From: Labrenzia sp. DG1229
GTDB lineage: Bacteria; Pseudomonadota; Alphaproteobacteria; Rhizobiales; Stappiaceae
Direction: 5' to 3'
Length of the DNA stretch: 53,000 nt
Assembly (NCBI RefSeq): GCF_000521215.1
Contig: NZ_KI928919.1
Span: forward strand, 575,473 to 628,472
A program made the position numbers and the translations under genes. Shown piece by piece: positions 17,179 through 25,950 of this stretch (the first letter of the stretch is position 1; each line of letters begins with the position of its first letter). The notes under the pieces are model-generated. The model did no database searches. It had not been told where the DNA came from and was given only the letters and a program-made list of their open reading frames with translations.

Positions 17179-20055
17179 ATGTTGGCTTCAGACGACGAAA
17201 ACAAACCTGAAATTACTGACAATATTGTTGGAATTACAAAGTGGGAGAAATACAGGAGCGAAAGAAACGGAGCCGAACAGGAGCGCAAGGACTTCGAGCG
17301 CTTCGCCCATGCGATCCTGAAAGTTCAGGACAAGGTCCGTCGCAGATCCGGTGCGCTGCGCATCGATCGCGCGCAACACGCCAAGGCACTTCTGGCGATT
17401 GACAATGCGGTGCTCAAGGTTTCCGAAGACCTGCCGGATGATCTGTCCGTGGGCCACTGGCAAAAAGGTGCGGAACTGCCTGTTGTCCTGCGCCTGTCCA
17501 ACGCGAGCGGCCAGCACCAGCCGGACAGCGATCGTGACCTGCGGGGCGCGGCGCTCAGGGTGGATACCGGCGCAGGTGTCCAGGACCTCCTGATGACGAA
17601 TTTTCCCGTTCCGCACGCCCGTGATGCCGAACAGTTCATCGCATTTGCCTCCGCCATGGCCGGAAACCGAATTGTCGGTGTCATCAAGCTGGTATTCGCG
17701 GTCGGTCCGCGGGAAGCCATTCGGATGCTTCGCAATGTTTCAGGTGGCACCAAGCGTCCCGTCCATTCGCTGACGGAGGAAAGCTTCTGGAGCCGCGGAG
17801 CGGCGCTCTGGGGTGACGCCGGTCCCGTGCGATACTTTATCCGGCCTGCCAACAGTGCTGCCGTAAAAGAGGGCAATACTGAAGTCCCGGACAATCCAAA
17901 TTACCTGCGGAACGAAATCGCCCAATTGGTAAGTGAAGGGGACGCCAGCTGGGAATTTTGCGTCCAGCGCTTCGTGAACGAGGAGATCACACCGGTCGAG
18001 GATGCTGCTTCGGAATGGCCTGAAGACAGATCGGCACCGATAGTCGTCGCCGTCCTGACCGTGCCCGAGCAGGACGTCACCACGCTGGAAGCGCAAGACA
18101 AAGCCGTTCAGATCGACGGACTGGCCTTCAACCCGTGGAACACCCGACCTGAATTCCGTCCACTCGGAAATCTCAACCGCGCTCGCAAGGCCGTTTACGC
18201 AGCAAGCGCTGCCCATCGTGCACGGAAACGGTTTTACGAACCAGTTCCGCTGCGCAACCGGATTGTCACGGCAGTACTCGAACGCGCCTTCGGGCTGCTC
18301 AACCGCTGGCGACCCTGGTACCGTTTGCCGCATCTGCTGGCGCTTTTGAACCTGTCCCTGCTGCGTCATCAGCTGCGCCGGGAAAACCTGATTGACCGCG
18401 AACCGGTCGAACCGAACCCGCAAGCGACGCAGCCCGGGGACCCGACACCGGAAGAGGCCTGGGACCGCCGGTCCTTTGACGGAACGCAGAACGATCTCAG
18501 CGTCCCGGACATGGGTAAGGTCAAGGCCGTCTTCGGTCGCAATCTGCCACCTGATCCGCGCCCGGACGATATCAATACGCCGAACCCGGTCGAAGTCAGC
18601 AAGCAGTTGCTCTATCGAAAGTCGTTTATACCGGCGACTTCGCTGAACGTGATTGCAGCCGCCTGGATCCAGTTCCAGGTCCATGACTGGGTTCAGCACA
18701 GCCGCCGTAAATTCGGGGAAGACGACATCCAGGTGCCAATGCCCGAGGGCGAAACATGGAAAAACACGCCCAAGGGTAAGAAAGAGACCGTCATGCGGAT
18801 CTCCGGCGATGTTCCGATCGGGACTTCGGATGATCAGAAACTGACGTTTGAAAATACCGTTTCCCACTGGTGGGACGGATCGGAGATTTACGGCAGCAGC
18901 CTGCAGAAAGCCGCACGCTTGCGCGACGGCACCGGACCGATGCTGCGTCTGGAGGAAGGCTATCTGCCGGAAAACAATCTCGGCATGGAAGTTACGGGCT
19001 TTAACGAGAGCTGGTGGCTTGGCCTGTCCGCGTTGCACACGCTGTTTGCCCGTGAGCACAATTCGGTTTGTGACGCTCTCCGGCGTGAATACAGCACCTG
19101 GAGCGACGAGCGGGTCTATCAGACAGCAAGGCTGGTGATCTCCGCGCTGATTGCCAAGATCCATACGGCTGAATGGACGCCCGCCATTCTGGCAACTCCG
19201 GAAATCGATGTCGCCCTGAATGCGAACTGGTCCGGTCCGGGCGGCGCATTCACCCGGATGGGTCTGTGGCTTCAGGAAGCCCACGCACTGCGTGGCATTC
19301 CCGAAACGCTTCCGGACCATCACAACGCGCGATATTGCCTGACCGAAGACTTTGTCACGGTCTATCGGCTGCATCCGCTCCTGCCTGACGACTATCATAT
19401 TTACGATTCCGCGTCCGGCGGTTTCCGGGAGAAACTGGAATTCAATGATATCCAGGGGATCAGGACGGACGAAGTGATGCGCAGGGTCGGGCTGTCCGAC
19501 GTGCTCTATTCCATGGGCAACTCACATCCGGGTGCGATCACGCTCCACAATTATCCCAGGTCGCTTCAGCACTTTACCCGTACATCGCCGGACCTCAAGA
19601 CCGAGATCATAGACCTGTCGGTCGTCGATCTCGTGCGGGAGCGCTCGCGAGGTATTCCCCGTTACAACAAGTTTCGTCAGGGACTTCACAAGCCGCCGAT
19701 CCGGCGATGGGAAGACATCACGGCAAACAGCGAGGATGTGCGGCTGCTCAAGGAGATTTACGGCTCGTTCGACAATGTCGACACAATGGTCGGTCTTTTT
19801 GCGGAAACACCACCACCGGGCTTCGGCTTCTCCGACACCGCCTTCCGGATATTCATCCTGATGGCGACCCGCAGATTGCAATCCGACCGCTTCCTGACTG
19901 TCGATTTCCGACCGGAAATCTATTCACCGCTTGGAATTGCCTGGGTTCAGGAAAACACGATGTCGAGCATTATCCTGCGTCATTTCCCTGAATTTGCGAG
20001 TGTCCTGCCCACGGGACAAAGTGCCTTTGCGCCCTGGCGCCCTCGGCAGATCTGA
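17179..20055 (+). CDS. Fusion of a catalase-related haem domain and a cyclooxygenase-like fatty acid dioxygenase
   Basis: A 958-residue protein with two haem enzyme domains and no signal peptide. Residues about 50-350 are catalase-related: a distal-histidine motif QHAKA with H67, N141 in MTNFPV, and a proximal RxxxY with R336 and Y340, followed by HRARK. Residues about 430-955 resemble animal-type peroxidases, fungal linoleate dioxygenases and cyclooxygenase: distal H502 in FQVHDWVQH, HWWDGSEIYGSS, and YRLHPLLPDDY. In this last motif Y729 and H732 match the catalytic tyrosine and proximal histidine of cyclooxygenase in spacing. In Nostoc punctiforme, separate neighbouring genes of these two families are reported to make and then cleave linoleate 10-hydroperoxide. 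A single-chain version of that pair is the best inference. GAGGG precedes the ATG, and the gene heads an operon. Confidence 0.85.
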   Translation: MLASDDENKPEITDNIVGITKWEKYRSERNGAEQERKDFERFAHAILKVQDKVRRRSGALRIDRAQHAKALLAIDNAVLKVSEDLPDDLSVGHWQKGAELPVVLRLSNASGQHQPDSDRDLRGAALRVDTGAGVQDLLMTNFPVPHARDAEQFIAFASAMAGNRIVGVIKLVFAVGPREAIRMLRNVSGGTKRPVHSLTEESFWSRGAALWGDAGPVRYFIRPANSAAVKEGNTEVPDNPNYLRNEIAQLVSEGDASWEFCVQRFVNEEITPVEDAASEWPEDRSAPIVVAVLTVPEQDVTTLEAQDKAVQIDGLAFNPWNTRPEFRPLGNLNRARKAVYAASAAHRARKRFYEPVPLRNRIVTAVLERAFGLLNRWRPWYRLPHLLALLNLSLLRHQLRRENLIDREPVEPNPQATQPGDPTPEEAWDRRSFDGTQNDLSVPDMGKVKAVFGRNLPPDPRPDDINTPNPVEVSKQLLYRKSFIPATSLNVIAAAWIQFQVHDWVQHSRRKFGEDDIQVPMPEGETWKNTPKGKKETVMRISGDVPIGTSDDQKLTFENTVSHWWDGSEIYGSSLQKAARLRDGTGPMLRLEEGYLPENNLGMEVTGFNESWWLGLSALHTLFAREHNSVCDALRREYSTWSDERVYQTARLVISALIAKIHTAEWTPAILATPEIDVALNANWSGPGGAFTRMGLWLQEAHALRGIPETLPDHHNARYCLTEDFVTVYRLHPLLPDDYHIYDSASGGFREKLEFNDIQGIRTDEVMRRVGLSDVLYSMGNSHPGAITLHNYPRSLQHFTRTSPDLKTEIIDLSVVDLVRERSRGIPRYNKFRQGLHKPPIRRWEDITANSEDVRLLKEIYGSFDNVDTMVGLFAETPPPGFGFSDTAFRIFILMATRRLQSDRFLTVDFRPEIYSPLGIAWVQENTMSSIILRHFPEFASVLPTGQSAFAPWRPRQI

Positions 20056-20067
20056 GGAGAACAGCTC

Positions 20068-21711
20068 ATGCCAGTCTCCGTCCCCCGTCTCAACTATGTC
20101 TGGCGGGTCACCCTCTGGGTGTTGAACATCGCCATTCTGATTGCCGTCCTCGCGACCGGCTACCTCGTCTACGTCGAGCGAGGCTGGGCCAAGCCGATCT
20201 ATCGGGATGCGCCTCTGGCGTTTCGCAATGGCACGATCGGGACCGAAGTCATGCCCCTGCCTGTGGCTCTCGTCCTGCCGGATCTGTTTCCGCATCATTT
20301 CCAGCCTGGCGGCCAGGAGGCCGGCACCTGGGTGGAGCAATTCGGATTTCTGGACGATCCGGACAATCCCGACGGCCTTCCCGTCGGGTTTACCACGACC
20401 AATTACCGGCCGCAGACGGCGGCCCCATCGCCGGTGCCGTTCGTCGCGCTTACCTGCGCGCTTTGCCACACAACCGAATTCAGCACGTCCGATGGCGCAG
20501 AACCCGTTCGGTTGCTTGGCCCCGGAAGCGTCTCCATCAACCTTTTCGCGTGGCTGGATGCCTTCCAGTCGTCGCTGATCGAACGCATGCCGACGGCCCC
20601 TGGAGAACCGGTGGAAGACGCCCCGTTCCGGCTGACGGTGCCGGCAATCATGGCCACTTACGAGGAAAAGACGGGAAAGAGCCTCAGCCTGCCCGAACGG
20701 ATCATGACCGGCCTGTGGCTCCGTCAGATCCGGGAACGCCTTCTTGCAAACATCGAGCGATTTGACGAGCCATACGGCAATGGCCGCTCGCGAGATGAAG
20801 ATGTCACTCCCACAGGGCCGACCCGAACACTGGCCTTTCGCACGTTGCTTCGAAATGTGATGCACTACCCGGCCAACAACCTGCCGATCCACTCCAAGAT
20901 CGCGACAATCTACAACCAGGGCTGGCGCGAGCGGGCTCAGTTCGACGGATCTGTTTCGAATGTGGAGGCGCGCAGTTCGCTTGCTGCCGTCGCGGCCGGC
21001 GCGACCGAGGTCAACCTCGCCCACCCCGAGATCGTGCACAATATTCGCGAGGCGATCGCCTACACGATTTCGCTGGCACCACCCAAATTCCAGGACCTGT
21101 TTCCCGAGGCCGGGCAACCCGACCCGGGTGCCGTGCAACGCGGACGGCAGGTCTACAGGAATTATTGCATGTCCTGTCATGGCGACCGATCCGGCGAAGG
21201 GTGGGAACCTGGTGGAAGAACACATGAAGTGATCCCCTTGTCTGAAATCGGCACCGACCCCGAACGGGTCATGTTCCGCCACTATGGCGAGATGCCGGAT
21301 GCGCTCCATGCCTATTTTCCGAAGGAGCACCCCTTCGCCTTCGCTCGCGACGAGGTTCATCCTCAACCCCAGGACGCCGACAATCTGGCCATTCGCGGCT
21401 ATGTGGCGGGGCCAGTCGACGGCGCCTTTTTGAGAGCACCGTTCCTGCACAATGCCAGCATTCTGACCCTGGCAGAGCTCATCAATCTCGAGCCGAGGCG
21501 GGCCCAGTTCTACCGCGGCTGGAACACCTACGACACCGACCGAGCGGGATTTGCCAGCCCGTCGGCAAAAGACAGCAGGCGTTACTTCCTGTTCGAGACG
21601 TCAGAACCGGGAAATTCGAATGCGGGGCATAACTACCCGTGGGCGATAGACGACCCGGAGCGGGATCCGGCGGCCCTTTCCGACCTGCTTGCATACCTGA
21701 AAACCCTGTGA
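20068..21711 (+). CDS. Membrane-anchored di-haem cytochrome c, RoxA/peroxidase-like
   Basis: A 547-residue protein with one N-terminal membrane helix (about 13-35) and a periplasmic part with two haem c sites, C130-A-L-C133-H134 and C367-M-S-C370-H371. The first site is followed by a long region with LPIHSKIATIYNQGWRERAQ; the end has LRAPFLHNASILTLAELI, a motif shared by di-haem cytochrome c peroxidases and RoxA-type rubber oxygenases. These families act in the periplasm on peroxides or on unsaturated hydrocarbon chains. It starts 12 bases after the fusion gene, with GAGGAGA upstream. Its role with that gene is unknown; either electron supply or further oxidation of a lipid product is possible. 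Confidence 0.75.
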   Translation: MPVSVPRLNYVWRVTLWVLNIAILIAVLATGYLVYVERGWAKPIYRDAPLAFRNGTIGTEVMPLPVALVLPDLFPHHFQPGGQEAGTWVEQFGFLDDPDNPDGLPVGFTTTNYRPQTAAPSPVPFVALTCALCHTTEFSTSDGAEPVRLLGPGSVSINLFAWLDAFQSSLIERMPTAPGEPVEDAPFRLTVPAIMATYEEKTGKSLSLPERIMTGLWLRQIRERLLANIERFDEPYGNGRSRDEDVTPTGPTRTLAFRTLLRNVMHYPANNLPIHSKIATIYNQGWRERAQFDGSVSNVEARSSLAAVAAGATEVNLAHPEIVHNIREAIAYTISLAPPKFQDLFPEAGQPDPGAVQRGRQVYRNYCMSCHGDRSGEGWEPGGRTHEVIPLSEIGTDPERVMFRHYGEMPDALHAYFPKEHPFAFARDEVHPQPQDADNLAIRGYVAGPVDGAFLRAPFLHNASILTLAELINLEPRRAQFYRGWNTYDTDRAGFASPSAKDSRRYFLFETSEPGNSNAGHNYPWAIDDPERDPAALSDLLAYLKTL

Positions 21712-21719
21712 GGTTCGCC

Positions 21720-22307
21720 ATGACCCGTGACAAACCGATCGCACTGACGCTTGCGCAAATCACCATAGTAAACCTATCGGCCGGCCTTCTGATCATCTGG
21801 TGCATGATTGCGCCGGAGCTGGAGGGTGACCTTGAGATGGGTCGCACAAAGCTGACCATCTGGGCGACCACATTCCTGCTGATCCCGGCGCTTGGCCTAT
21901 GGCTTGTCAGGACCGCCGGCCAGACGGTCGCCAATCTGGCCTATCTATTCTGGACAGGTGCCTGGGTGGTGTTCGTGCTGCATGCCTATTGGGCGATCTT
22001 CATAATTTTCGACGGTGTGGCCGATACGTTCGTACAACAGGGAACGTTGATCGCGGGTGGCAACTTCCTGCTGCTCGGCGTCTGGACACTCGATGTTCTG
22101 ATGATCTGGCTGCTGCCAGCCAGAATGCAGTCCTTCTGGTTCCAACTGATCGCCAGACTGCTCGCTTTTCTAATCTTCGCCCTGACCCTGGTCATCCTGA
22201 GGGGCGGCGCGATCCAGATACTGGGATTTGTTTTTGCCGGCACACTTGTCGGCGCGGCCCTGGTGCGGGCGATCGTTCAAGTACCGGCCAAAGTCACGGA
22301 GACCTGA
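21720..22307 (+). CDS. Multi-pass membrane protein of unknown family
   Basis: A 195-residue hydrophobic protein with about six predicted helices, for example ALTLAQITIVNLSAGLLIIW, TIWATTFLLIPALGLWLV and LLAFLIFALTLVILRG. I do not recognise the family. Histidines are few (one in VFVLHAYWAIF), so a b-type cytochrome is not obvious. It starts 8 bases after the cytochrome gene and ends one base before the next ATG, so it belongs to the operon and may anchor or serve the di-haem protein. The frame runs further upstream, but the ATG at 21720 is the first after the preceding stop. Confidence 0.65.
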   Translation: MTRDKPIALTLAQITIVNLSAGLLIIWCMIAPELEGDLEMGRTKLTIWATTFLLIPALGLWLVRTAGQTVANLAYLFWTGAWVVFVLHAYWAIFIIFDGVADTFVQQGTLIAGGNFLLLGVWTLDVLMIWLLPARMQSFWFQLIARLLAFLIFALTLVILRGGAIQILGFVFAGTLVGAALVRAIVQVPAKVTET

Positions 22308-22308
22308 G

Positions 22309-23691
22309 ATGAACAAGCAGGCGGATATTCACAAGGGATTGGCAGACCTCCTCGCGCGGCCGTTGCTGGAAACCATCTGGCGCCGCCGAACCCACAGGGT
22401 TCCACGCGGCGTGGAGGAAGTCGCCGCGGGATCGATGACCTACCGTTCCGGGCAGGAGCCCAAACCCCTGTCCGATCTCGAGGAAGCGATCCTGATTGCC
22501 ATGACCGGCGCAACAGGTCTGACGATGCCGGACCGGCCGTTTCAGGACCCAGAAACCGGCAGGCTGGTCATGGCCAAACCCAACCTCACCATGACAGGGC
22601 GAACCGCGGGAAGCCCCGACAATGCACAGGGAACGCATTTTTTCCTGATCAACGACAGTGGTACCTATTTCCTCAGGCAGTTGCCGCCAAGCAGCAAACC
22701 GTTTTCGCCCGAGCTGCTGATCGAGCGCGCGAACCAGTCGAAAGTCCGTTTGCTCGACAAGCGGCTGGATGTTGAACAGGGCGGGCGCAATTTTCCGGCC
22801 TATCTGGATTCAAACCGCCTCCTGTCAAATCTGCCGGGGACAACGATCCTGGTCCCGGTCGTCGACCTTTCGCATCAATATATCAACGGCCTGATGTATC
22901 TTCTGACTCAGCCGGACGGTTCGAGACCGGCGCTCGTCGATGACCGTAATTTTTATTTTTCCGCCGGCGTCAAGGACTGGGTTCGCCGCAAGTTCCTGAA
23001 TGATGACATCAAGGTTCCACTCGGCGTGATCGGGTCTCTCAGAACCCAGCTGGAAGCACCCCTCCTCCTGCAGAACCTGTTTCTCGTGGCCGAGGCCATG
23101 GGGCTCGGCGCCTGGATACACGCCACTATCAGCCCGCCTGTTCTGACGGGCGATCCAAAATTCAGCGACCGGTACGGCCCCATGCTTGGATTTGACCATC
23201 ACATACCCCGATGGCGGCTGCCGGACATTCTGCGCTGGCATGTCCCCTTGCCTCGCTTTGCCAATCTGCGGTCTCATCCGGTCGCCCTGCGCCACAATGG
23301 CGAAGACCTGATCGTCGCCAAGTGCCCGCCCAACTATGCCAACATGAGCGATGCGGTCGACGCGGTACTTGCCAAGAAGTTCGGAGACGGTGGCGTCTAT
23401 CAGGACAGGAACACGTTCAAGAAGATCTACAAGGGTGATTTTGGCGAGCGCTACCTTCAGGAAGCTGCCGAATACAATCAGGACGTGATCAACTGTGCCC
23501 GGGATGTCTGCAACTATATCTACGACACTCACGGTCGCTTCCCGGCTCATTGCGAGGCCATTCACGTGCCTGGCGTCTGGCTGCAGGTGCATCACGTCGA
23601 AATTCCCTATTACGAGAAATTCTTCGAGGATGGTCTGACCGACTGCCACCGCAATCACGATGCGCTTTGGGATGACGAGAACGACAAATGA
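22309..23691 (+). CDS. Nitroreductase-like protein of unknown function
   Basis: A soluble protein of 460 residues with no signal peptide. The section LEEAILIAMTGATGL near residue 60 and APLLLQNLFLVAEAMGLGAW near residue 255 resemble the FMN-binding and dimer segments of the nitroreductase fold, but the protein is about twice the usual length. The extra C-terminal part (from about 330) has conserved-looking cysteines and histidines (INCARDVCNYIYDTHGRFPAHCEAIHVPGVW, given here only as a region around residues 410-440) that may bind metal. It follows the membrane protein by one base, with GGAGA upstream. Function unknown; a flavin oxidoreductase working on the operon's oxidised product is only an inference. 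Confidence 0.55.
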   Translation: MNKQADIHKGLADLLARPLLETIWRRRTHRVPRGVEEVAAGSMTYRSGQEPKPLSDLEEAILIAMTGATGLTMPDRPFQDPETGRLVMAKPNLTMTGRTAGSPDNAQGTHFFLINDSGTYFLRQLPPSSKPFSPELLIERANQSKVRLLDKRLDVEQGGRNFPAYLDSNRLLSNLPGTTILVPVVDLSHQYINGLMYLLTQPDGSRPALVDDRNFYFSAGVKDWVRRKFLNDDIKVPLGVIGSLRTQLEAPLLLQNLFLVAEAMGLGAWIHATISPPVLTGDPKFSDRYGPMLGFDHHIPRWRLPDILRWHVPLPRFANLRSHPVALRHNGEDLIVAKCPPNYANMSDAVDAVLAKKFGDGGVYQDRNTFKKIYKGDFGERYLQEAAEYNQDVINCARDVCNYIYDTHGRFPAHCEAIHVPGVWLQVHHVEIPYYEKFFEDGLTDCHRNHDALWDDENDK

Positions 23692-23840
23692 AAGAAGAGA
23701 TCAGCATTCGCGACATATCAGCGGCCAACCTTGGAGCAACGCCAATAGAACAAGATCATCCGGGCTCGGAAACTCATGCAAGGAGAGGCCGTTGGTTCTC
23801 CTCGCATCAGGCGGATTGCAAACCCGTTACAAGATGCTGA
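23688..23840 (+). CDS. Possible small protein overlapping the operon's last gene
   Basis: A 50-codon frame whose ATG overlaps the preceding stop as ATGA, the same coupling seen at other junctions in this window. It would encode MKEEISIRDISAANLGAT and a charged remainder ending VTRC. There is no recognised domain, and the second half looks weakly coding. It may be a chance frame. Confidence 0.25.
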   Translation: MKEEISIRDISAANLGATPIEQDHPGSETHARRGRWFSSHQADCKPVTRC

Positions 23841-23919
23841 CGAACAAACTGTACCTTGAGCACAAAACCGCCCGTCAAACGCGGCCGAGCAGTCAGTGGA
23901 AAGTCGGCAGAATGTCGCG

Positions 23920-25071
23920 TTAACTGCCTGTTGCTTTTTGCAGTGATTGTGCGACCAGTTGTTGTTGCTCGTCAGAAATTGTCGCCCAGAACGGCAATCT
24001 AATCAGTCTTGACGATAATTCATTGGTCACTTCCAGATTGCTATGCGCGCGTCCGTAGCGCATTCCAGCCGGAGAAGAATGCAATGGCACGTAATGAAAG
24101 ACAGATGCAATGTTGCGGCTCTTGAACTCATCCAGCACGCTTTGCCTGTCCAGGTGCGGCTCAAGCAGGACGTAGTACATATGCGCATTATGCTGGCATT
24201 CATCCGGAATGACAGGGCGGCGCAGGACGCCCCGGGCTTCGAACGGTTTCATCAAATCGTGATAGAGGTGCCAGTTCGCCAGTCTCTGGTCGGTGATCTT
24301 CTGTGCTTCTTCAAGTTGCGCCCACAGGAACGCAGCGATCAACTCGCCTGGCAGGAACGACGATCCGACCTCACGCCATGAATACTTATCCACTTCCCCC
24401 CTGAAGAAACGGCTTCGGTCTGTCCCTTTTTCACGGATGATTTCCGCTCTGACTGACAGAGACTGATCGTTGACCAGCAATGCGCCGCCTTCACCGGAAA
24501 TTACGTTCTTTGTCTCGTGGAAGCTAAACGTCCCAAGATCGCCAATGCTCCCCAGCGCGCGGCCCTTGTAGCTTGCCATGACGCCTTGTGCGGCGTCTTC
24601 AACGACCTTCAATCCATGTTTGCGGGCGATGTTCAGGATGGTGTCCATTTCACAAGCCACTCCGGCATAGTGAACCGGGACGATCGCCCTGGTGCGCGGC
24701 GTAATCGCTGCCTCGATCAGGCTTTCATCGAGATTTAAGGTGTCTTCGCGGATATCGACGAACACCGGCACACCACCGCGCAGCACAAAGGCATTTGCGG
24801 TCGAGACAAAGGTGTAGGACGGCATGATCACTTCATCGCCGGGCTCGATGTCCAGCAGCAGGGCTGCCATCTCGAGCGCGGCCGTGCATGAATGCGTCAG
24901 CAGTGCCTTGCTACACCCGCTGTTCTGCTCCAACCAGGTGTGGCAGCGCTTGGAATAGGGTCCATCACCGGCGAGGCTCCCGTTAAAATGCGCATCGGCA
25001 ATGTAGTAAAGCTCCTTGCCCGTCATATGAGGCCAATTGAAGGGAATTGCTGAGCCGCTCGATTGGGTCAT
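23920..25071 (-). CDS. wecE: dTDP-4-amino-4,6-dideoxygalactose transaminase (WecE/RffA type)
   Basis: PLP-dependent aminotransferase of the DegT/DnrJ/EryC1 family, 383 residues, converting dTDP-4-keto-6-deoxyglucose to the 4-amino sugar. Large stretches are near-identical to E. coli WecE, for example EMAALLLDIEPGDEVIMPS, VPVHYAGVACEMDTI and REKGTDRSRFFRGEVDKY. The PLP lysine is K188 in FSFHETKNV. It starts with ATGA overlap on the methyltransferase gene and is the last gene of the glycan operon. Genes rmlA and rmlB for its substrate are not in the window. The Fuc4N versus Qui4N outcome follows the WecE similarity and is not proven. Confidence 0.92.
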   Translation of the reverse strand: MTQSSGSAIPFNWPHMTGKELYYIADAHFNGSLAGDGPYSKRCHTWLEQNSGCSKALLTHSCTAALEMAALLLDIEPGDEVIMPSYTFVSTANAFVLRGGVPVFVDIREDTLNLDESLIEAAITPRTRAIVPVHYAGVACEMDTILNIARKHGLKVVEDAAQGVMASYKGRALGSIGDLGTFSFHETKNVISGEGGALLVNDQSLSVRAEIIREKGTDRSRFFRGEVDKYSWREVGSSFLPGELIAAFLWAQLEEAQKITDQRLANWHLYHDLMKPFEARGVLRRPVIPDECQHNAHMYYVLLEPHLDRQSVLDEFKSRNIASVFHYVPLHSSPAGMRYGRAHSNLEVTNELSSRLIRLPFWATISDEQQQLVAQSLQKATGS

Positions 25072-25943
25072 TTGTTCTCCTGCCGTTTCAGGACCACCAG
25101 ACGGGACCCTCCGATTGGTAGCGACACCCCTGATTTGATGGCAACGTGCTCAATTCGCATGACTGTTTCCAGAATGCGATCGAGCATGGGATTGAGAGCC
25201 AGAGACTCAGTATCCTGTGCCTGGCCTGCACGCTTTGCCTTCAACCTTGAAGCAAGCATCAACGGCAGAAGAAGCGTCACGAAGGATGTGCTGCGCAAAA
25301 CCTGAAATCCCGCAGCCGTTACCTTTGCATGTAGATCATCAGCACTGTAGCGCCGCTGATGGCATGCGGCTTCATCGACCGGGCTCCAGAGCCATTGATG
25401 CTGCGGGACCGTTATCAGGCAACCGCCGCCAGGTTTGATTGCACGATGGATATTTTCAAGAACCAGTTCATCTTCCAGAATGTGTTCAAGCACGTCAAAT
25501 GCACCAATCACATCGAATTCTGCCTCATAAGGCAGCTTGCGCGCATCCATCTGTGTCAACTCGACTCCAGGCAGGCGCTCGCCAGCAAACGCTAGTCCAG
25601 CGGTGTAGATTTCGCTTCCCGCAAGACGTGCCTCCGGGTAGGTCCTGGAAATTTCCGACAGAACAAAGCCCGTTCCGCAACCAACCTCGAGGAAAGACCG
25701 GAAGTGGGGAAAGTATTTCCCCAACGCCCAGAGGATTATGCTGTTTCGGGTGCGGAACCAGAAGTTTTTTGCCTCGACCCTTGCGAGAACTCTGAAACTG
25801 TCTTCGGGAAATCCGTCATTGTGCCTCGCCAGGTCGGGCGCCCAGGCTGTAAATCCGTCCATCTGGTCGGGCATGAAGCCGCACTGGCGGCACCCCTCGT
25901 TTGGCTGGCGGATCTCGGCATTGCAGGAGGGACAAATAATCAT
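25068..25943 (-). CDS. Zinc-ribbon class I methyltransferase
   Basis: A 291-residue SAM-dependent methyltransferase. The N-terminus is a small zinc ribbon with C4, C7, C18 and C21 (ICPSC and CRQCG). A class I fold follows, with motif I LEVGCGTG near residue 93 and the post-motif FDVIGAFDVLEH. Such proteins are common in O-antigen and capsule loci, where they methylate sugars or lipid-linked glycans. The ATG at 25943 lies 8 bases after the GtrA stop, and the stop overlaps the wecE start. The acceptor cannot be named from sequence. Confidence 0.82.
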   Translation of the reverse strand: MIICPSCNAEIRQPNEGCRQCGFMPDQMDGFTAWAPDLARHNDGFPEDSFRVLARVEAKNFWFRTRNSIILWALGKYFPHFRSFLEVGCGTGFVLSEISRTYPEARLAGSEIYTAGLAFAGERLPGVELTQMDARKLPYEAEFDVIGAFDVLEHILEDELVLENIHRAIKPGGGCLITVPQHQWLWSPVDEAACHQRRYSADDLHAKVTAAGFQVLRSTSFVTLLLPLMLASRLKAKRAGQAQDTESLALNPMLDRILETVMRIEHVAIKSGVSLPIGGSRLVVLKRQENK

Positions 25944-25950
25944 TCGATGC

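Noticed and set aside
17740..19398. 552-codon open frame on the minus strand
   Set aside because: It is exactly antisense to the catalase/dioxygenase fusion, whose translation carries many family motifs; the minus frame has none and is an effect of GC-rich codon use.
19924..21450. 508-codon open frame on the minus strand
   Set aside because: Antisense to the di-haem cytochrome gene with two CxxCH sites; no recognisable protein features.
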